Assembly: GCF_001648775.1 (NCBI RefSeq)
Contig: NZ_LVEJ01000013.1
Coordinates: forward strand, 62,001 to 126,000
Length of the DNA stretch: 64,000 nucleotides
Reading direction: 5' to 3'
Source of the DNA: Pseudomonas fluorescens
Lineage (GTDB): Bacteria; Pseudomonadota; Gammaproteobacteria; Pseudomonadales; Pseudomonadaceae
The notes beneath the pieces were generated by a model. The model saw only the letters and a program-made list of their open reading frames with translations, ran no database searches and was not told where the DNA came from. Position 1 is the first letter of the stretch, and every line of letters starts with the position of its first letter. Made by a program: the position numbers and the translations under genes. Of the stretch, positions 35,834 through 45,114 are shown piece by piece.

Positions 35834-36529
35834 TTGAACGAACAGACATTGTCCATGCGCCTGGAACGCGTGGCCGCACACATTCCGGCCGGCGCACGGC
35901 TGGCCGATATTGGCTCGGATCACGCTTATCTGCCCGTGGCGCTGATGCGCCGTGGTGCCATCGAGGCCGCAGTGGCGGGCGAAGTCGCATTGACGCCGTT
36001 TCATGCCGCGCAACGCACCGTGCGCGAGAACGATCTGCACACCCGCATCATCGTGCGCCAGGCCAATGGTCTGGCGGCGATCAAGCCCGCCGATGCGATC
36101 ACCGCGATCAGCATCTGCGGCATGGGTGGCGAAACCATCCGTGACATTCTCGACAGCGGCAAGGCGCACCTGAGCGGCCGCGAACGCCTGATCCTGCAAC
36201 CCAATGGCGGCGAGCAACCCTTGCGTCAATGGTTGATGGATAACGACTACTGCATCCTCAGCGAAGAACTGCTGCGGGAAAACCGCTTCGACTACGAAAT
36301 CATCGTCGCCGAGCGCGTCGGCCCGGTGACGTACACGGCTCAGGAGCTGTACTTCGGACCCTTGCAGATGCAGGCGCGCAGCCCCGCTTTTCTGAGCAAA
36401 TGGCAGCGCAAGCTACAACACAAACGAAAAACCCTCAGCCAACTTACCCAGGCCCGACAAGCTTTGCCGGCAGACAAAGCCGATGAGCTTGCCCGAGAGG
36501 CGCAGTGGATCACTGAACTGCTGACCTGA
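35834..36529 (+). CDS. trmK: TrmK-type tRNA (adenine-N1) methyltransferase
   Basis: The most likely start is a TTG at 35834 (LNEQTLSMRLERVAAHIP), as the family begins near the LS-x-RL helix; an ATG at 35855 is the other choice. The protein of about 231 residues has a SAM-binding motif ADIGSDHAYLPVALM, EVALTPFHAAQRTVREN, and ISICGMGGETIRDIL. These match TrmK, which methylates N1 of adenine 22 in tRNA. In pseudomonads the enzyme's activity is less studied, so the call rests on motif similarity. It lies alone between an alcohol dehydrogenase and an SDR. Confidence 0.82.
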   Translation: MNEQTLSMRLERVAAHIPAGARLADIGSDHAYLPVALMRRGAIEAAVAGEVALTPFHAAQRTVRENDLHTRIIVRQANGLAAIKPADAITAISICGMGGETIRDILDSGKAHLSGRERLILQPNGGEQPLRQWLMDNDYCILSEELLRENRFDYEIIVAERVGPVTYTAQELYFGPLQMQARSPAFLSKWQRKLQHKRKTLSQLTQARQALPADKADELAREAQWITELLT

Positions 36530-36635
36530 ACGGCTCGTGGCTGATAGGAATAGGCAATGCTCGAAGACGAACCGGCATAGGTCGGCGTTTTGCGGCTCGT
36601 TACCATGACGCCACACCCAAGCATTGGAGTCGCTC

Positions 36636-37469
36636 ATGAGCCGCACGAAAACCCTGTTCATCACTGGCGTCAGCAGTGGCTTCGGCCACGCGCTGGCTAG
36701 AGAAGCACTCGCAGCGGGCCATCGCGTGATCGGCACGGTGCGCAGTGAAGCCGACTTGCAGGCCTTTCAGGCGCTGTCCATGGATAACGCGTATGGCGTG
36801 GTCCTCGATGTCACCGATTTTGCGCGGATCGACAGCGTGGTCATGGCGGTTGAAGCCACGCACGGCCCGGTCGATGTGTTGGTCAACAATGCCGGCTACG
36901 GCCACGAAGGCATCTTCGAAGAGTCGCCGCTGGAAGACATGCGTCGGCAGTTCGAGGTCAACGTCTTCGGCGCGGTGGCGGTGACCAAGGCGTTTGTGCC
37001 GTTTTTCCGCCAGCGCCGCGCCGGGCATATTCTCAACATCACCTCGATGGGCGGCACGATCACCATGCCGGGCATCTCGTATTACTGCGCGAGCAAGTTT
37101 GCGCTCGAAGGCATCTCCGATACGCTGAGCAAAGAGCTGCGGCCTTTCAATATCTTTGTCACCGCCGTGGCCCCGGGCTCGTTTCGCACCGATTGGGCCG
37201 GTCGCTCGATGCAACGCACGACGCGCAGCATTGCCGACTATGACGCCAGTTTCGATCCGATCCGCAAGGCACGGGAAGACAAGAGCGGCAAGCAACTTGG
37301 TGACCCGCAAAAGGCCGCACAGGCCATGCTGCAAATTATCGACAGCCGTGCGCCGCCCGCGCATTTGCTGTTGGGCAGTGACGCATTGCGGTTGGTGCGC
37401 GACAAGCTCCAACACGCGGCCGCCGAAATCGATCAATGGGAAGCGTTGACCCGCTCCACCGATCATTGA
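36636..37469 (+). CDS. Short-chain dehydrogenase/reductase
   Basis: The ATG at 36636 (MSRTKTLFITGVSSGFGHAL) is preceded by TTGGAG. The 277-residue protein has the SDR cofactor motif TGVSSGFG, the NNAG motif in VDVLVNNAGYGHEG, and the catalytic serine and YxxxK in NITSMGG and YYCASKFALEG. It should oxidise or reduce a small alcohol or ketone with NADP(H). The AraC gene follows 11 bases later, so the pair is probably an autoregulated unit. The substrate is unknown. Confidence 0.9.
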   Translation: MSRTKTLFITGVSSGFGHALAREALAAGHRVIGTVRSEADLQAFQALSMDNAYGVVLDVTDFARIDSVVMAVEATHGPVDVLVNNAGYGHEGIFEESPLEDMRRQFEVNVFGAVAVTKAFVPFFRQRRAGHILNITSMGGTITMPGISYYCASKFALEGISDTLSKELRPFNIFVTAVAPGSFRTDWAGRSMQRTTRSIADYDASFDPIRKAREDKSGKQLGDPQKAAQAMLQIIDSRAPPAHLLLGSDALRLVRDKLQHAAAEIDQWEALTRSTDH

Positions 37470-37480
37470 GGGAGTATTCA

Positions 37481-38419
37481 ATGCAGCAGGCCGATTCGAC
37501 GAGCGCACGCATGGTGCAGTTGCTGGAGACCCTCGCGCCGGTCGAGGGCTATAACCTCAGCGCCCTTGAGGAGGTGCGTTTCCTGCGCTCGAATCGGCCG
37601 TTGACGCGCACGCCGGTGCTTTACGATCCGGGCATCGTGATTTTGTGTCAGGGCCGCAAGCGCGGTTATCTGGGTGAAGACATCTACGTCTATGACGCCC
37701 AGCATTATCTGGTGGTATCGGTGCCGATCCCGTTCACCATGGAAACCGACGCCACGGCCGCCGAGCCGATGCTCGCCATTTATATGCGCCTGGATCTGCA
37801 ACTGGCCAGCGAGTTGATGCTGCAAGTCGACGAGATCCATGGTGTCAGCGATGCGCCGCCCAAAGGCATGTACGCCTCGCCGATGGACGACTCACTGCGC
37901 GAGTCGACCTTGCGCTTTCTGCAAGCGATGAGCGTGGCCGGCGAGGCGCAGATTCTCGGGCCGGCGCTGCTGCGGGAAATCTATTACCGCATCCTCACCG
38001 GCGAGCAAGGTGGCTCGATGCGTGCCGCGCTCAATCGGCAGGGGCACTTCGGCCAGGTCAGCCGCGCGATCCGCAAGATCCACAGTTGTTATCAGCAACG
38101 TCTGGACGTCGAGCAACTGGCCCAGGAAGCGAGCATGAGCGTGCCGAGTTTTCACCTGCATTTTCGCAACGTCACCGACGCCTCGCCCATGCAATACCTG
38201 AAGTCGACGCGGCTGCACCAGGCGCGCCTGTTGATGTTGCGCCATGCCATGAGCGCGTCGGCCGCGGCGTTCAACGTCGGCTATGAAAGCGCCTCGCAGT
38301 TCAGTCGCGAGTTCAAACGCTTTTTCGGCCGCACCCCGCAGGCCGAGATTGAATGGATGAAAGCCACGTATGCGCTACCGGCGCCGGCAACGCCTTCACT
38401 CTATGTTTCGTCGCATTAG
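37481..38419 (+). CDS. AraC-family regulator linked to the SDR gene
   Basis: The 312-residue protein has an AraC_N cupin-type domain (TRTPVLYDPGIVILCQGRKR, YVYDAQHYLVVSVPIPFTME) and two C-terminal helix-turn-helices (LDVEQLAQEASMSVPSFHLH; SAAAFNVGYESASQFSREFK, then RFFGRTPQAEI). The start lies 11 bases after the SDR stop with GAGGGAG upstream. Such pairs usually regulate the adjacent reductase gene in response to a small molecule. Confidence 0.9.
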   Translation: MQQADSTSARMVQLLETLAPVEGYNLSALEEVRFLRSNRPLTRTPVLYDPGIVILCQGRKRGYLGEDIYVYDAQHYLVVSVPIPFTMETDATAAEPMLAIYMRLDLQLASELMLQVDEIHGVSDAPPKGMYASPMDDSLRESTLRFLQAMSVAGEAQILGPALLREIYYRILTGEQGGSMRAALNRQGHFGQVSRAIRKIHSCYQQRLDVEQLAQEASMSVPSFHLHFRNVTDASPMQYLKSTRLHQARLLMLRHAMSASAAAFNVGYESASQFSREFKRFFGRTPQAEIEWMKATYALPAPATPSLYVSSH

Positions 38420-38507
38420 TCACTTCACCAAAACCCCCATACCGATGGCACGGCGTGCTGTGGTAAACAGAGAGCGGAATGTCGGTTGATCCTCGGTGTA
38501 ATCAAAC

Positions 38508-39431
38508 ATGAAGCGTCACTTTGATGACTTGCAATTGGGCAGTATCGAACTCTTTTGTCTCGCCGCCGAGGCCGGTAGTTTCACTGCCGCCGCCCAGCTT
38601 GCCGGGGTGACACCGGCAGCGGTGAGCCGCTCGATTCTGCGTCTGGAGAAGCGCCTCGGCTCGCGGCTGTTTGCCCGCACCACGCGCAGCATTCGCCTGA
38701 CCGAGGCCGGGAAAAAGTTTTTCGAACACTGTAGTCAGGCACTGGCGCAATTGGTCGAAGCGCAACAAGAAGTCATGGGCGCGCAAACCTCGCCCTCGGG
38801 ACGCCTGCGTATCAGCCTGCCCACCACCTACGGCCATCACCGCATCCTGCCGCTGCTGCCAAAGTTTCGCGCGCTGTACCCGCACGTCACCGTCGACATC
38901 CACTTGGGCAATCGCAACATCGACTTTGTCGAGGAAGGCTACGACCTGGCGATCCGCGTCCGTGCCCAACCGGACTCGAGCCTGATTGCCCGGTTGCTCG
39001 AAGACGCCAAACTGGTGGTGGTCGCCGCGCCCGAATATTTGCGCAAGGCCGGTACCCCGCAGACGCTGGAGGATCTGCTTGAGCACGAGTGCATCCAGTT
39101 CGAACTGCCCAGCAGCGGGCGGCGGATTTCCTGGTTGTTTCAGGAGGATGGCAAGGATCGAGAGGTGATGTCCGACGGCGGTTATTCTTGTTCCGACGAC
39201 GTGCTGGGCGGCGTCACGCTTGCCAAACACGCTGCCGGGCTGTTTCAGACGTACAAGTTTATCGTCGAAGAAGAGTTGGCTGATGGTCGTCTGGTCGAGG
39301 TGTTGCAACCGTACCGCGGCCGCTCGCGACCTTATACATTGCTGTACCCGCATGGTCGTCATGTGCCGCAACGGGTGCGGGCGTTTGTGGATTTTCTGCT
39401 GGAATTTCGTGATGAGTGGGCGGCGCCCTAA
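38508..39431 (+). CDS. LysR-family transcriptional regulator
   Basis: The 307-residue protein has the LysR N-terminal winged helix (SIELFCLAAEAGSFTAAAQL, VTPAAVSRSILRLEKRLGSR) and a substrate-binding-protein-like C-terminal domain (GRLRISLPTTYGHHRILPLL, NIDFVEEGYDLAIRVRAQPD). It most resembles the CrgA/DmlR-type group. No divergently transcribed partner lies beside it; the preceding AraC gene is on the same strand, so its target is not evident. Confidence 0.9.
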   Translation: MKRHFDDLQLGSIELFCLAAEAGSFTAAAQLAGVTPAAVSRSILRLEKRLGSRLFARTTRSIRLTEAGKKFFEHCSQALAQLVEAQQEVMGAQTSPSGRLRISLPTTYGHHRILPLLPKFRALYPHVTVDIHLGNRNIDFVEEGYDLAIRVRAQPDSSLIARLLEDAKLVVVAAPEYLRKAGTPQTLEDLLEHECIQFELPSSGRRISWLFQEDGKDREVMSDGGYSCSDDVLGGVTLAKHAAGLFQTYKFIVEEELADGRLVEVLQPYRGRSRPYTLLYPHGRHVPQRVRAFVDFLLEFRDEWAAP

Positions 39432-39499
39432 CCACAGTGTCGGCGTAATCGCCCGACATTAACGTTGGGACATTGCACTGGCTCTGGCGACGCAGGTAG

Positions 39500-39519
39500 T
39501 ATTGAGAGAGATTCTCACT
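39500..39519 (+). promoter_or_regulatory. Fur-box-like site
   Basis: TATTGAGAGAGATTCTCACT contains the dyad TGAGA/TCTCA centred about 30 bases upstream of the sigma gene start, resembling the Fur consensus half sites. It suggests iron repression of the sigma-regulator-receptor unit. Confidence 0.5.
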
Positions 39520-39539
39520 AACATCTGGAAAGTCGACCA

Positions 39540-40046
39540 GTGCAATCTCCTCCGTCCAGCAAGCTGGGATTCTTTTTCAGCGACCATCACCGTTGGCTGC
39601 TGCAACACATCAATCGGCAGGTGCGCAATCACGCGGACGCCGAGGACACCGCCGCCGATACCTTTTGCCAATTGCTGGTGGCGCGCGTCGACCCGGACAG
39701 CATCGAGCAACCGCGCGCGTACCTGTCGACCATTGCGCGCCGCCTGATATTCGATCGTCATCGCCGGCGCAAACTGGAACTCGCCTACCTTGAGCGTTTG
39801 TCGACGCTGCCCGAGGTGCTGGTGCCCTCCCCCGAAGAACAACTGCAACTGATTGAGGCGCTGGTCGCCATCGACCGGGCGATCGATGGTTTGCCGCTGA
39901 TCGTCAAAGCCACGTTCCTCTACAGCCAACTGGACGGCTTGAGCTACGTGGCGATTGCGCAAAAACTCGGGCTGTCGGAGCGTACGGTCAGCCGCTACAT
40001 GAAGCAGGCCTTGCGCCAGTGCTACCTGTGCGAAATGGCCTCATGA
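39540..40046 (+). CDS. ECF sigma factor, FecI-type
   Basis: The GTG at 39540 gives a 168-residue sigma-70 family ECF protein. Region 2 is seen in HHRWLLQHINRQVRNHADAE and AEDTAADTFCQLLVAR, and region 4 in LPLIVKATFLYSQLDGLSYV and LGLSERTVSRYMKQALRQCY. It should direct RNA polymerase to the nearby receptor gene when released by the FecR-like protein. Its stop overlaps the regulator gene start (ATGA). A Fur-box-like site lies just upstream. Confidence 0.92.
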   Translation: MQSPPSSKLGFFFSDHHRWLLQHINRQVRNHADAEDTAADTFCQLLVARVDPDSIEQPRAYLSTIARRLIFDRHRRRKLELAYLERLSTLPEVLVPSPEEQLQLIEALVAIDRAIDGLPLIVKATFLYSQLDGLSYVAIAQKLGLSERTVSRYMKQALRQCYLCEMAS

Positions 40047-41011
40047 GCAAGCCGCGCCTGGACCCGGTCAGTGAGCAAGCCATCGACTGGATGGTCAAGC
40101 TTCGCGCCGGCACGCCCGACCTCGCCCTGCAGGAGCGCTTCAACGCCTGGCTGGCCAGCGATCGCGCAAACAGCCAGGCGTGGGACAAACTGCAGGAACG
40201 TCTCGGTGGCTCGTTCAACACCGTGCGCACGCTGGATCGACGCTTGCCCGGCCAAGCCAGCGAAGCCCGTCAGGTTTTACTGCAGCCACAGGCTTCGCGC
40301 CGCGACGCCCTGCGCGTGATCGCCGGCCTGGGCCTGCTCGGCGGCAGCCTGTGGCTGGGCAGCAAAAGTCAGTTCGGTGAATCGTTGCTGGCTGACCTGC
40401 ACACCGGGCGTGGCCAGCGCCAGAGCTTCAATCTGAGCGATGGCAGCCGCCTGAGCCTGAACGCCGACAGTGCCGTCGACCTGCGCTTCGACGGTCAGCA
40501 ACGCGTGCTCATTTTGCGCCACGGTGAACTGATCATCGACGTCGCTGCCGATCCGCGCCGCCCGCTGATCGTGCGCACGGCCGAAGGCGAAATGCGCGCC
40601 TTGGGCACGCGCTTTCTCGTTGCGCAGGAGCAGGACGCCAGTCGCCTCGTGGTGTTGCAGCACTCGGTCGAAGCGCGGCTGTTCGACGGCACCACGCAAA
40701 TCGTCAAGGAAGGTCAGGCGGTGCTGCTCTCTTCGCACCACATCACGTTCGCCAGCGGCGATGAGCGCCGCCGCGCCGACTGGTTGAACGGCCGATTGAA
40801 TGTGCTGGATGAATCTCTGGAGCAGGTGGTCGAGGCCTTGCGCCCCTACAGCCGAGGATTTGTCCGGGTTGCTCCGGACATTCGAGGCTTGCGCGTCCAG
40901 GGTGTATTCCCGCTGGACGACCCGCAGCGCACCTTCAGTGCGCTGGCCGAAACCCTGCCGATCCGTGTCGATCGCTACAGCCCGTGGCTGACGTTGATCA
41001 GTAAAAGATGA
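40043..41011 (+). CDS. FecR-type transmembrane sigma regulator
   Basis: The ATG overlaps the sigma stop in ATGA and starts MSKPRLDPVSEQAIDWMVKL, the DUF4880-type helix of FecR proteins. One membrane helix appears near residues 95-112 (VIAGLGLLGGSLWLG). The periplasmic FecR domain follows (RQSFNLSDGSRLSLNADSAV, MRALGTRFLV). The 322-residue product should carry the signal from the receptor's N-terminal domain to the sigma factor. Gene order sigma, regulator, receptor is the standard cell-surface signalling arrangement. Confidence 0.92.
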   Translation: MSKPRLDPVSEQAIDWMVKLRAGTPDLALQERFNAWLASDRANSQAWDKLQERLGGSFNTVRTLDRRLPGQASEARQVLLQPQASRRDALRVIAGLGLLGGSLWLGSKSQFGESLLADLHTGRGQRQSFNLSDGSRLSLNADSAVDLRFDGQQRVLILRHGELIIDVAADPRRPLIVRTAEGEMRALGTRFLVAQEQDASRLVVLQHSVEARLFDGTTQIVKEGQAVLLSSHHITFASGDERRRADWLNGRLNVLDESLEQVVEALRPYSRGFVRVAPDIRGLRVQGVFPLDDPQRTFSALAETLPIRVDRYSPWLTLISKR

Positions 41012-41111
41012 GACGGCAAAACTATTTTATGAAAATCGTTCTTGTTTGTGTCCGGTTTTCATTTCTCATCGCACCTATCTCCTGACACTTGCATAAAAAC
41101 AGGAGAATGTT

Positions 41112-43547
41112 GTGTTCAACACGTGGCCCCGTACCCTTTCCGCTGCCGTTGCTTTGGCGACGTTGTCGGCCTCAGCGCTGGCGCAAGACCTGACGTTCAA
41201 CCTGCCGGCCGGCCCTCTCGCCAGCACCCTCAACGCCATCGCCGGCCAGAGCGGGCAGATCATTTCGCTGGAGCCGGCGCTGGTCCAGGGCAAACGCGCG
41301 CCAGCGGTGATCGGGCAAATGCCGGCCGAGCAAGCGATGCAAAAAGCGCTGTCGGGCAGCGGTTTGCAGTTACGCGTGACGGGCCAAGGCAACTTCAGCG
41401 TCGAACCCGCCAGCGACAGCAGCGCCTCCCTGCAACTGGACGCCACCAACATCGTTGAACGCAGCCTCGACGCTACCACAGAAGGCTCGAACTCCTACAC
41501 CGCACGCGCCGTGACCATCGGCAAAGGCACGCACACGCTCAAGGAAATTCCGCAGTCGATCACCGTGATGACGCGCAAGCAGATGGACGATCAGGATCTG
41601 GTTGATCTCAAAGACGCGGTCAACAAGACCACGGGGTTGGTCGGTTTGCAGGGCGTGGGCAAAGGCATGATCATTTCCTCACGCGGCTTTCAGATCGATG
41701 ACTGGCAATACGACGGCGTGCCGATCCCGCGCAACACCTATGCCTTGGGTAACTGGGCGACTCAGGATCTGATTTTCTTCGATCGCCTGGAAATTTTGCG
41801 CGGCGCTTCCGGCCTGCTACAAGGTACTGGCAGCCCCGGCGGCGCGATCAATCTGGTGCGCAAACGCGGGCAGAATGCGCCGACCGTGACCCTCACCGGC
41901 AAGGCCGGCTCCTGGGATCACTACGGCCTGCAACTGGATGCCGGTGGCCCGCTGAACTCCACGGGCACCGTACGCGGCCGCTTCGTGGCCGACGAAGACC
42001 AGAGCCAGTCGTTCGTCGATTACGAATGGAGCAAAACCCACTCACTGTACGGCGCGCTGGACTTTGATCTGCGCGACGACACCACCCTGGGTCTGGCCAT
42101 CAGCAATTCCGATGGCGAGTCACGCCCGATGATCCGTGGCCTGCCGCGCTACGCCGACGGCAAACCGCTGAATGTGCCGCGCTCCACTTATGGCGGTGCG
42201 CGCTGGAACCATCTGGACATCGACGTCACCACGCTTTATGCCGATCTGGAACACCGTTTCAACGACGATTGGGCGTTCAAGGTCGGCGCGGTGCGCATGG
42301 ACGAAACCAACAAGGGCAAAAGCCAGCGTCTGCAAACCAGCGGCGACGGTATCAACCCCGATGGCAGCGGCATTCAGTACGCCGATTTCGTCACCGATTT
42401 CGATGCGACCAAACTCGGTCTCGACATGAACGTCACCGGCAAGTTTGAAGCCTTGTCCATGGCCCACGAAGTGATGCTCGGCGGCAACTACTCGAAATAC
42501 ACCAGTGACGACAAAATCGCCCGAACCTTCAACAACAACACCACCGATACCATTTTCGGCATCGATCACGACCGTCCGGACATCAGCTACGAAGGGATTC
42601 TCAACACACCGGGCGGCCAAGCCACGCCGAGCAAATACGAGATTCACCAAAAAGGCTTGTACGGCAGCTGGCGGATCAAGCCAATCGATCCACTGACCCT
42701 GGTGCTCGGCTCGCGCGTCAGCTGGTATGACTACAGCTATCAGTACTCGACGCAAAGAGCCTTCAACGCGGCGATCGCGCAACCGGAAAGCATCGTAACG
42801 GAAACCGGCGTGGTCACGCCGTACGCCGGTATCGTCTACGACTTGAGCCGCGAGTGGGCGGTGTACGCCAGCTACACCGATGTGTTCGAACCACAAACCA
42901 ACCGCGACGTCAGCGGCAAGACGCTGAAACCGGTAGTGGGCAGCAACTACGAAGTCGGCCTCAAGGGCGAATTGATGGATGGCCGGGTCAATACCTCGCT
43001 GGCGGTGTTCCGCTATGACCAGGAAAACCGCGCCATCAACGATCTCGCCTCGGGCATGGTCTGCGACGGCTGGTATTGCTCCAACGCGGCCGGCAAAGTG
43101 CGCAGCCAGGGGATCGAGGCCGAGATCAGCGGCGAAGTCCTGAACAACCTGCAACTCTTCGCCGGCTACACCTACAACACCACCCAGTACCTGGATGACC
43201 CGGACAACGAAGGCAAAGTCTTCAGCACCTGGACGCCAAAGCACATGCTGCGCGTGTGGGGCGATTACCAGTTCAGCGGCGATTGGCAACGCGTCAGCAC
43301 CGGCCTCGGTTTCACCACGCAAAGCCATACGCTGGGTTACGAACACACCTACGATGTGGCGGGCTACACCGTGTGGAGCGCGCGCCTCGGCTACCAGTTG
43401 AGCAAGGAAATCGGCCTGGCGGTCAACGCCAACAACCTGTTCGACAAGCGCTACTACGCCTCCGCGTACAACCAACTCAACGGCAACAACAACTTCGGCG
43501 ACCCGCGCAATGTGATGTTCAGTGTGAAGTACACGCCGGAGTTTTGA
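41112..43547 (+). CDS. TonB-dependent siderophore receptor with signalling domain
   Basis: A GTG at 41112 sits six bases after AGGAG. The 811-residue product has a signal peptide (SAAVALATLSASALAQ), an STN/secretin-like signalling domain at about residues 26-95 (DLTFNLPAGPLASTLNAIAG), a plug domain (TLKEIPQSITVMTRKQMDDQ, IEILRGASG-type LEILRGASGLLQGTGSPGGA), and a barrel ending SVKYTPEF. It belongs to the FpvA/FecA-like ferri-siderophore group with transcriptional control. The adjacent sigma and FecR genes confirm the signalling role. Which siderophore it takes up is unknown. Confidence 0.93.
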   Translation: MFNTWPRTLSAAVALATLSASALAQDLTFNLPAGPLASTLNAIAGQSGQIISLEPALVQGKRAPAVIGQMPAEQAMQKALSGSGLQLRVTGQGNFSVEPASDSSASLQLDATNIVERSLDATTEGSNSYTARAVTIGKGTHTLKEIPQSITVMTRKQMDDQDLVDLKDAVNKTTGLVGLQGVGKGMIISSRGFQIDDWQYDGVPIPRNTYALGNWATQDLIFFDRLEILRGASGLLQGTGSPGGAINLVRKRGQNAPTVTLTGKAGSWDHYGLQLDAGGPLNSTGTVRGRFVADEDQSQSFVDYEWSKTHSLYGALDFDLRDDTTLGLAISNSDGESRPMIRGLPRYADGKPLNVPRSTYGGARWNHLDIDVTTLYADLEHRFNDDWAFKVGAVRMDETNKGKSQRLQTSGDGINPDGSGIQYADFVTDFDATKLGLDMNVTGKFEALSMAHEVMLGGNYSKYTSDDKIARTFNNNTTDTIFGIDHDRPDISYEGILNTPGGQATPSKYEIHQKGLYGSWRIKPIDPLTLVLGSRVSWYDYSYQYSTQRAFNAAIAQPESIVTETGVVTPYAGIVYDLSREWAVYASYTDVFEPQTNRDVSGKTLKPVVGSNYEVGLKGELMDGRVNTSLAVFRYDQENRAINDLASGMVCDGWYCSNAAGKVRSQGIEAEISGEVLNNLQLFAGYTYNTTQYLDDPDNEGKVFSTWTPKHMLRVWGDYQFSGDWQRVSTGLGFTTQSHTLGYEHTYDVAGYTVWSARLGYQLSKEIGLAVNANNLFDKRYYASAYNQLNGNNNFGDPRNVMFSVKYTPEF

Positions 43548-43567
43548 GGCAATTACGCGAGTAAACA

Positions 43568-43593
43568 CCGACTTGCCGTTGTCGGCAGGTCGG
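43568..43593. terminator. Hairpin between receptor and nemR-like gene
   Basis: CCGACTTGCCG-TTGT-CGGCAGGTCGG forms an 11-base stem with one G-U pair, placed between two convergent stops (43547 and 43611). The T tract is poor. Confidence 0.6.
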
Positions 43594-43610
43594 CTCTGAG
43601 TAAAACGCGA

Positions 43611-44195
43611 TCAGACGCGCAGCAGTCGCTGGGTGGTGGCCATCGACGTGTTCAGCGACTGCCCGGTACGCTGCAGTTTGTTCAGCAGACTCGCGCCCAG
43701 CCACAGCTGATACAAGGTTTCCGCCAATTGCCGGGCATCGCCGTCGGGCAGGCTGTTTTCCGCCTGGCCTTGTTCGATGCATTCAGCGATACGCGCCACC
43801 ACTTGCTCGGCGCCGTCACGCAAAGTGAGGCGCATCGCCTCGGACAAGTCGGCGACTTCGGCGCTGAGCTTCACCACCAGGCATTCATCGCCATGGCCTT
43901 CCAGTGTGCAGCGATCCTGCCAGCCCTGCCAGTAATCCATCAGCCGCTCGTAAGCCGTCAGCCCCGGCAGCGTCAGGCGTCGCTCCATGTCGGCGAGGTA
44001 GCCGACAAAGTAATCCGCGAGCAAGGCCTGGCCGTACAGCTCCTTCGATTTGAAGTAGTGATAGAACGAGCCCTTGGGCACGCCGGCGGTTTGCAGGATT
44101 TCGTTAAGGCCGACACTGGTGAAGCCCTTCTCGGCCATCATCCGGTGGCCGGTGTCGAGCAAGTGTTGGCGAGTGTCGTCGTAGGTCGGTTTCAT
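43611..44195 (-). CDS. nemR: TetR-family repressor, NemR-like
   Basis: The ATG at 44195 (MKPTYDDTRQHLLDTGHRMM) is preferred over an upstream start, which would place 28 extra residues across the operator. The 194-residue protein has the TetR helix-turn-helix (EKGFTSVGLNEILQTAGVPK, then GSFYHYF) and a sensing domain with cysteines (DRCTLEGHGDECLVVKL). Cysteine C-terminal of the DNA-binding part is a known sensor of electrophiles in NemR. It is divergent from the DJ-1/PfpI and NemA genes, and near-identical 15-base operators flank the set. Confidence 0.85.
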   Translation of the reverse strand: MKPTYDDTRQHLLDTGHRMMAEKGFTSVGLNEILQTAGVPKGSFYHYFKSKELYGQALLADYFVGYLADMERRLTLPGLTAYERLMDYWQGWQDRCTLEGHGDECLVVKLSAEVADLSEAMRLTLRDGAEQVVARIAECIEQGQAENSLPDGDARQLAETLYQLWLGASLLNKLQRTGQSLNTSMATTQRLLRV

Positions 44196-44216
44196 GGGGC
44201 GCAAATTACCAGACAA

Positions 44217-44231
44217 TAGACCAGTCGTATA
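44217..44231. promoter_or_regulatory. NemR-type operator 1
   Basis: TAGACCAGTCGTATA lies 22 bases upstream of the repressor start. It is the inverse of operator 2 with one mismatch, which fits autorepression. Confidence 0.7.
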
Positions 44232-44292
44232 TTTCAGAGGATGGCGAGTTTGCCACACCTGCCGGAGAAAAACCTGCACTCGAAAAAATTAC

Positions 44293-44307
44293 TAGACGAC
44301 TGGTCTA
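44293..44307. promoter_or_regulatory. NemR-type operator 2
   Basis: TAGACGACTGGTCTA is upstream of the amidotransferase-like gene. It is an imperfect dyad with TAGAC/GTCTA arms and closely matches operators 1 and 3. Confidence 0.75.
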
Positions 44308-44406
44308 ATTGGAAACTATGCTGCGCCCCGTCAACCGCTTTTCCGGGTGTCGACGCCACGCGAATCCCTCGCACGGCGAGTCCACCTGATCAATCCAGGG
44401 TGCTCT

Positions 44407-45084
44407 ATGAAAATCTTGATGGTTTTGACTTCCCACGATCAACTCGGCAACACCGGCAAGAAAACCGGCTTCTGGCTGGAAGAATTCGCCGCCCCCTACT
44501 TCGCCTTCAAGGACGCCGGTGCCGACATCACACTGGTGTCGCCAGCCGGTGGCCAGCCACCGCTCGACCCGAAAAGCGATGAGCCCGGTGCGCAAACCGC
44601 CGAGACCGATCGCTTCCGTAACGATCCCGCAGCACAACAGGCACTGGCCAACACCGGGCGCTTGGCGGACGTCCGCGCTGACGATTTCGATGCGGTGTTT
44701 TACCCAGGTGGCCACGGCCCGCTGTGGGATCTGGCCGAAGACCCACGCTCAATTGCCTTGATCGAAGCCTTCGCCCGCAGCAACAAACCCCACGGTTTTG
44801 TCTGCCACGCGCCGGGCGTATTGCGTCACGTGGTGACGGCGGACGGTCAAGCGCTGATTGCCGGTCGCGCGGTCACCGGTTTTACCAACTCGGAAGAAGC
44901 CGCAGTCGGCCTCACCGATGTCGTGCCGTTCCTGATCGAAGACGAGTTCCAGCGTCTTGGCGGGCGTTACTCGAAAGTCGCTGACTGGCAGGTACATGTG
45001 GTCACGGATGGCCAACTGGTCACCGGCCAGAATCCTGCCAGCTCCGCCGCAGTGGCCGAACAACTGTTGAAGATGCTCGGCTGA
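44407..45084 (+). CDS. Type 1 glutamine amidotransferase-like protein, DJ-1/PfpI family
   Basis: The ATG at 44407 (MKILMVLTSHDQLGNTGKKT) gives 225 residues. The nucleophile elbow FVCHAPGVL holds the catalytic cysteine, FYPGGHGPLWDLAE has the family glycine loop, and FWLEEFAAPYFAFKDAGADI is also conserved. It resembles the HchA/Hsp31-like proteins that detoxify methylglyoxal or repair glycated molecules. Co-regulation with NemA by a NemR-type repressor fits a reactive-electrophile response. Confidence 0.87.
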   Translation: MKILMVLTSHDQLGNTGKKTGFWLEEFAAPYFAFKDAGADITLVSPAGGQPPLDPKSDEPGAQTAETDRFRNDPAAQQALANTGRLADVRADDFDAVFYPGGHGPLWDLAEDPRSIALIEAFARSNKPHGFVCHAPGVLRHVVTADGQALIAGRAVTGFTNSEEAAVGLTDVVPFLIEDEFQRLGGRYSKVADWQVHVVTDGQLVTGQNPASSAAVAEQLLKMLG

Positions 45085-45114
45085 TTCAGCGGCAAAAATT
45101 TTTTATCTCATTAA

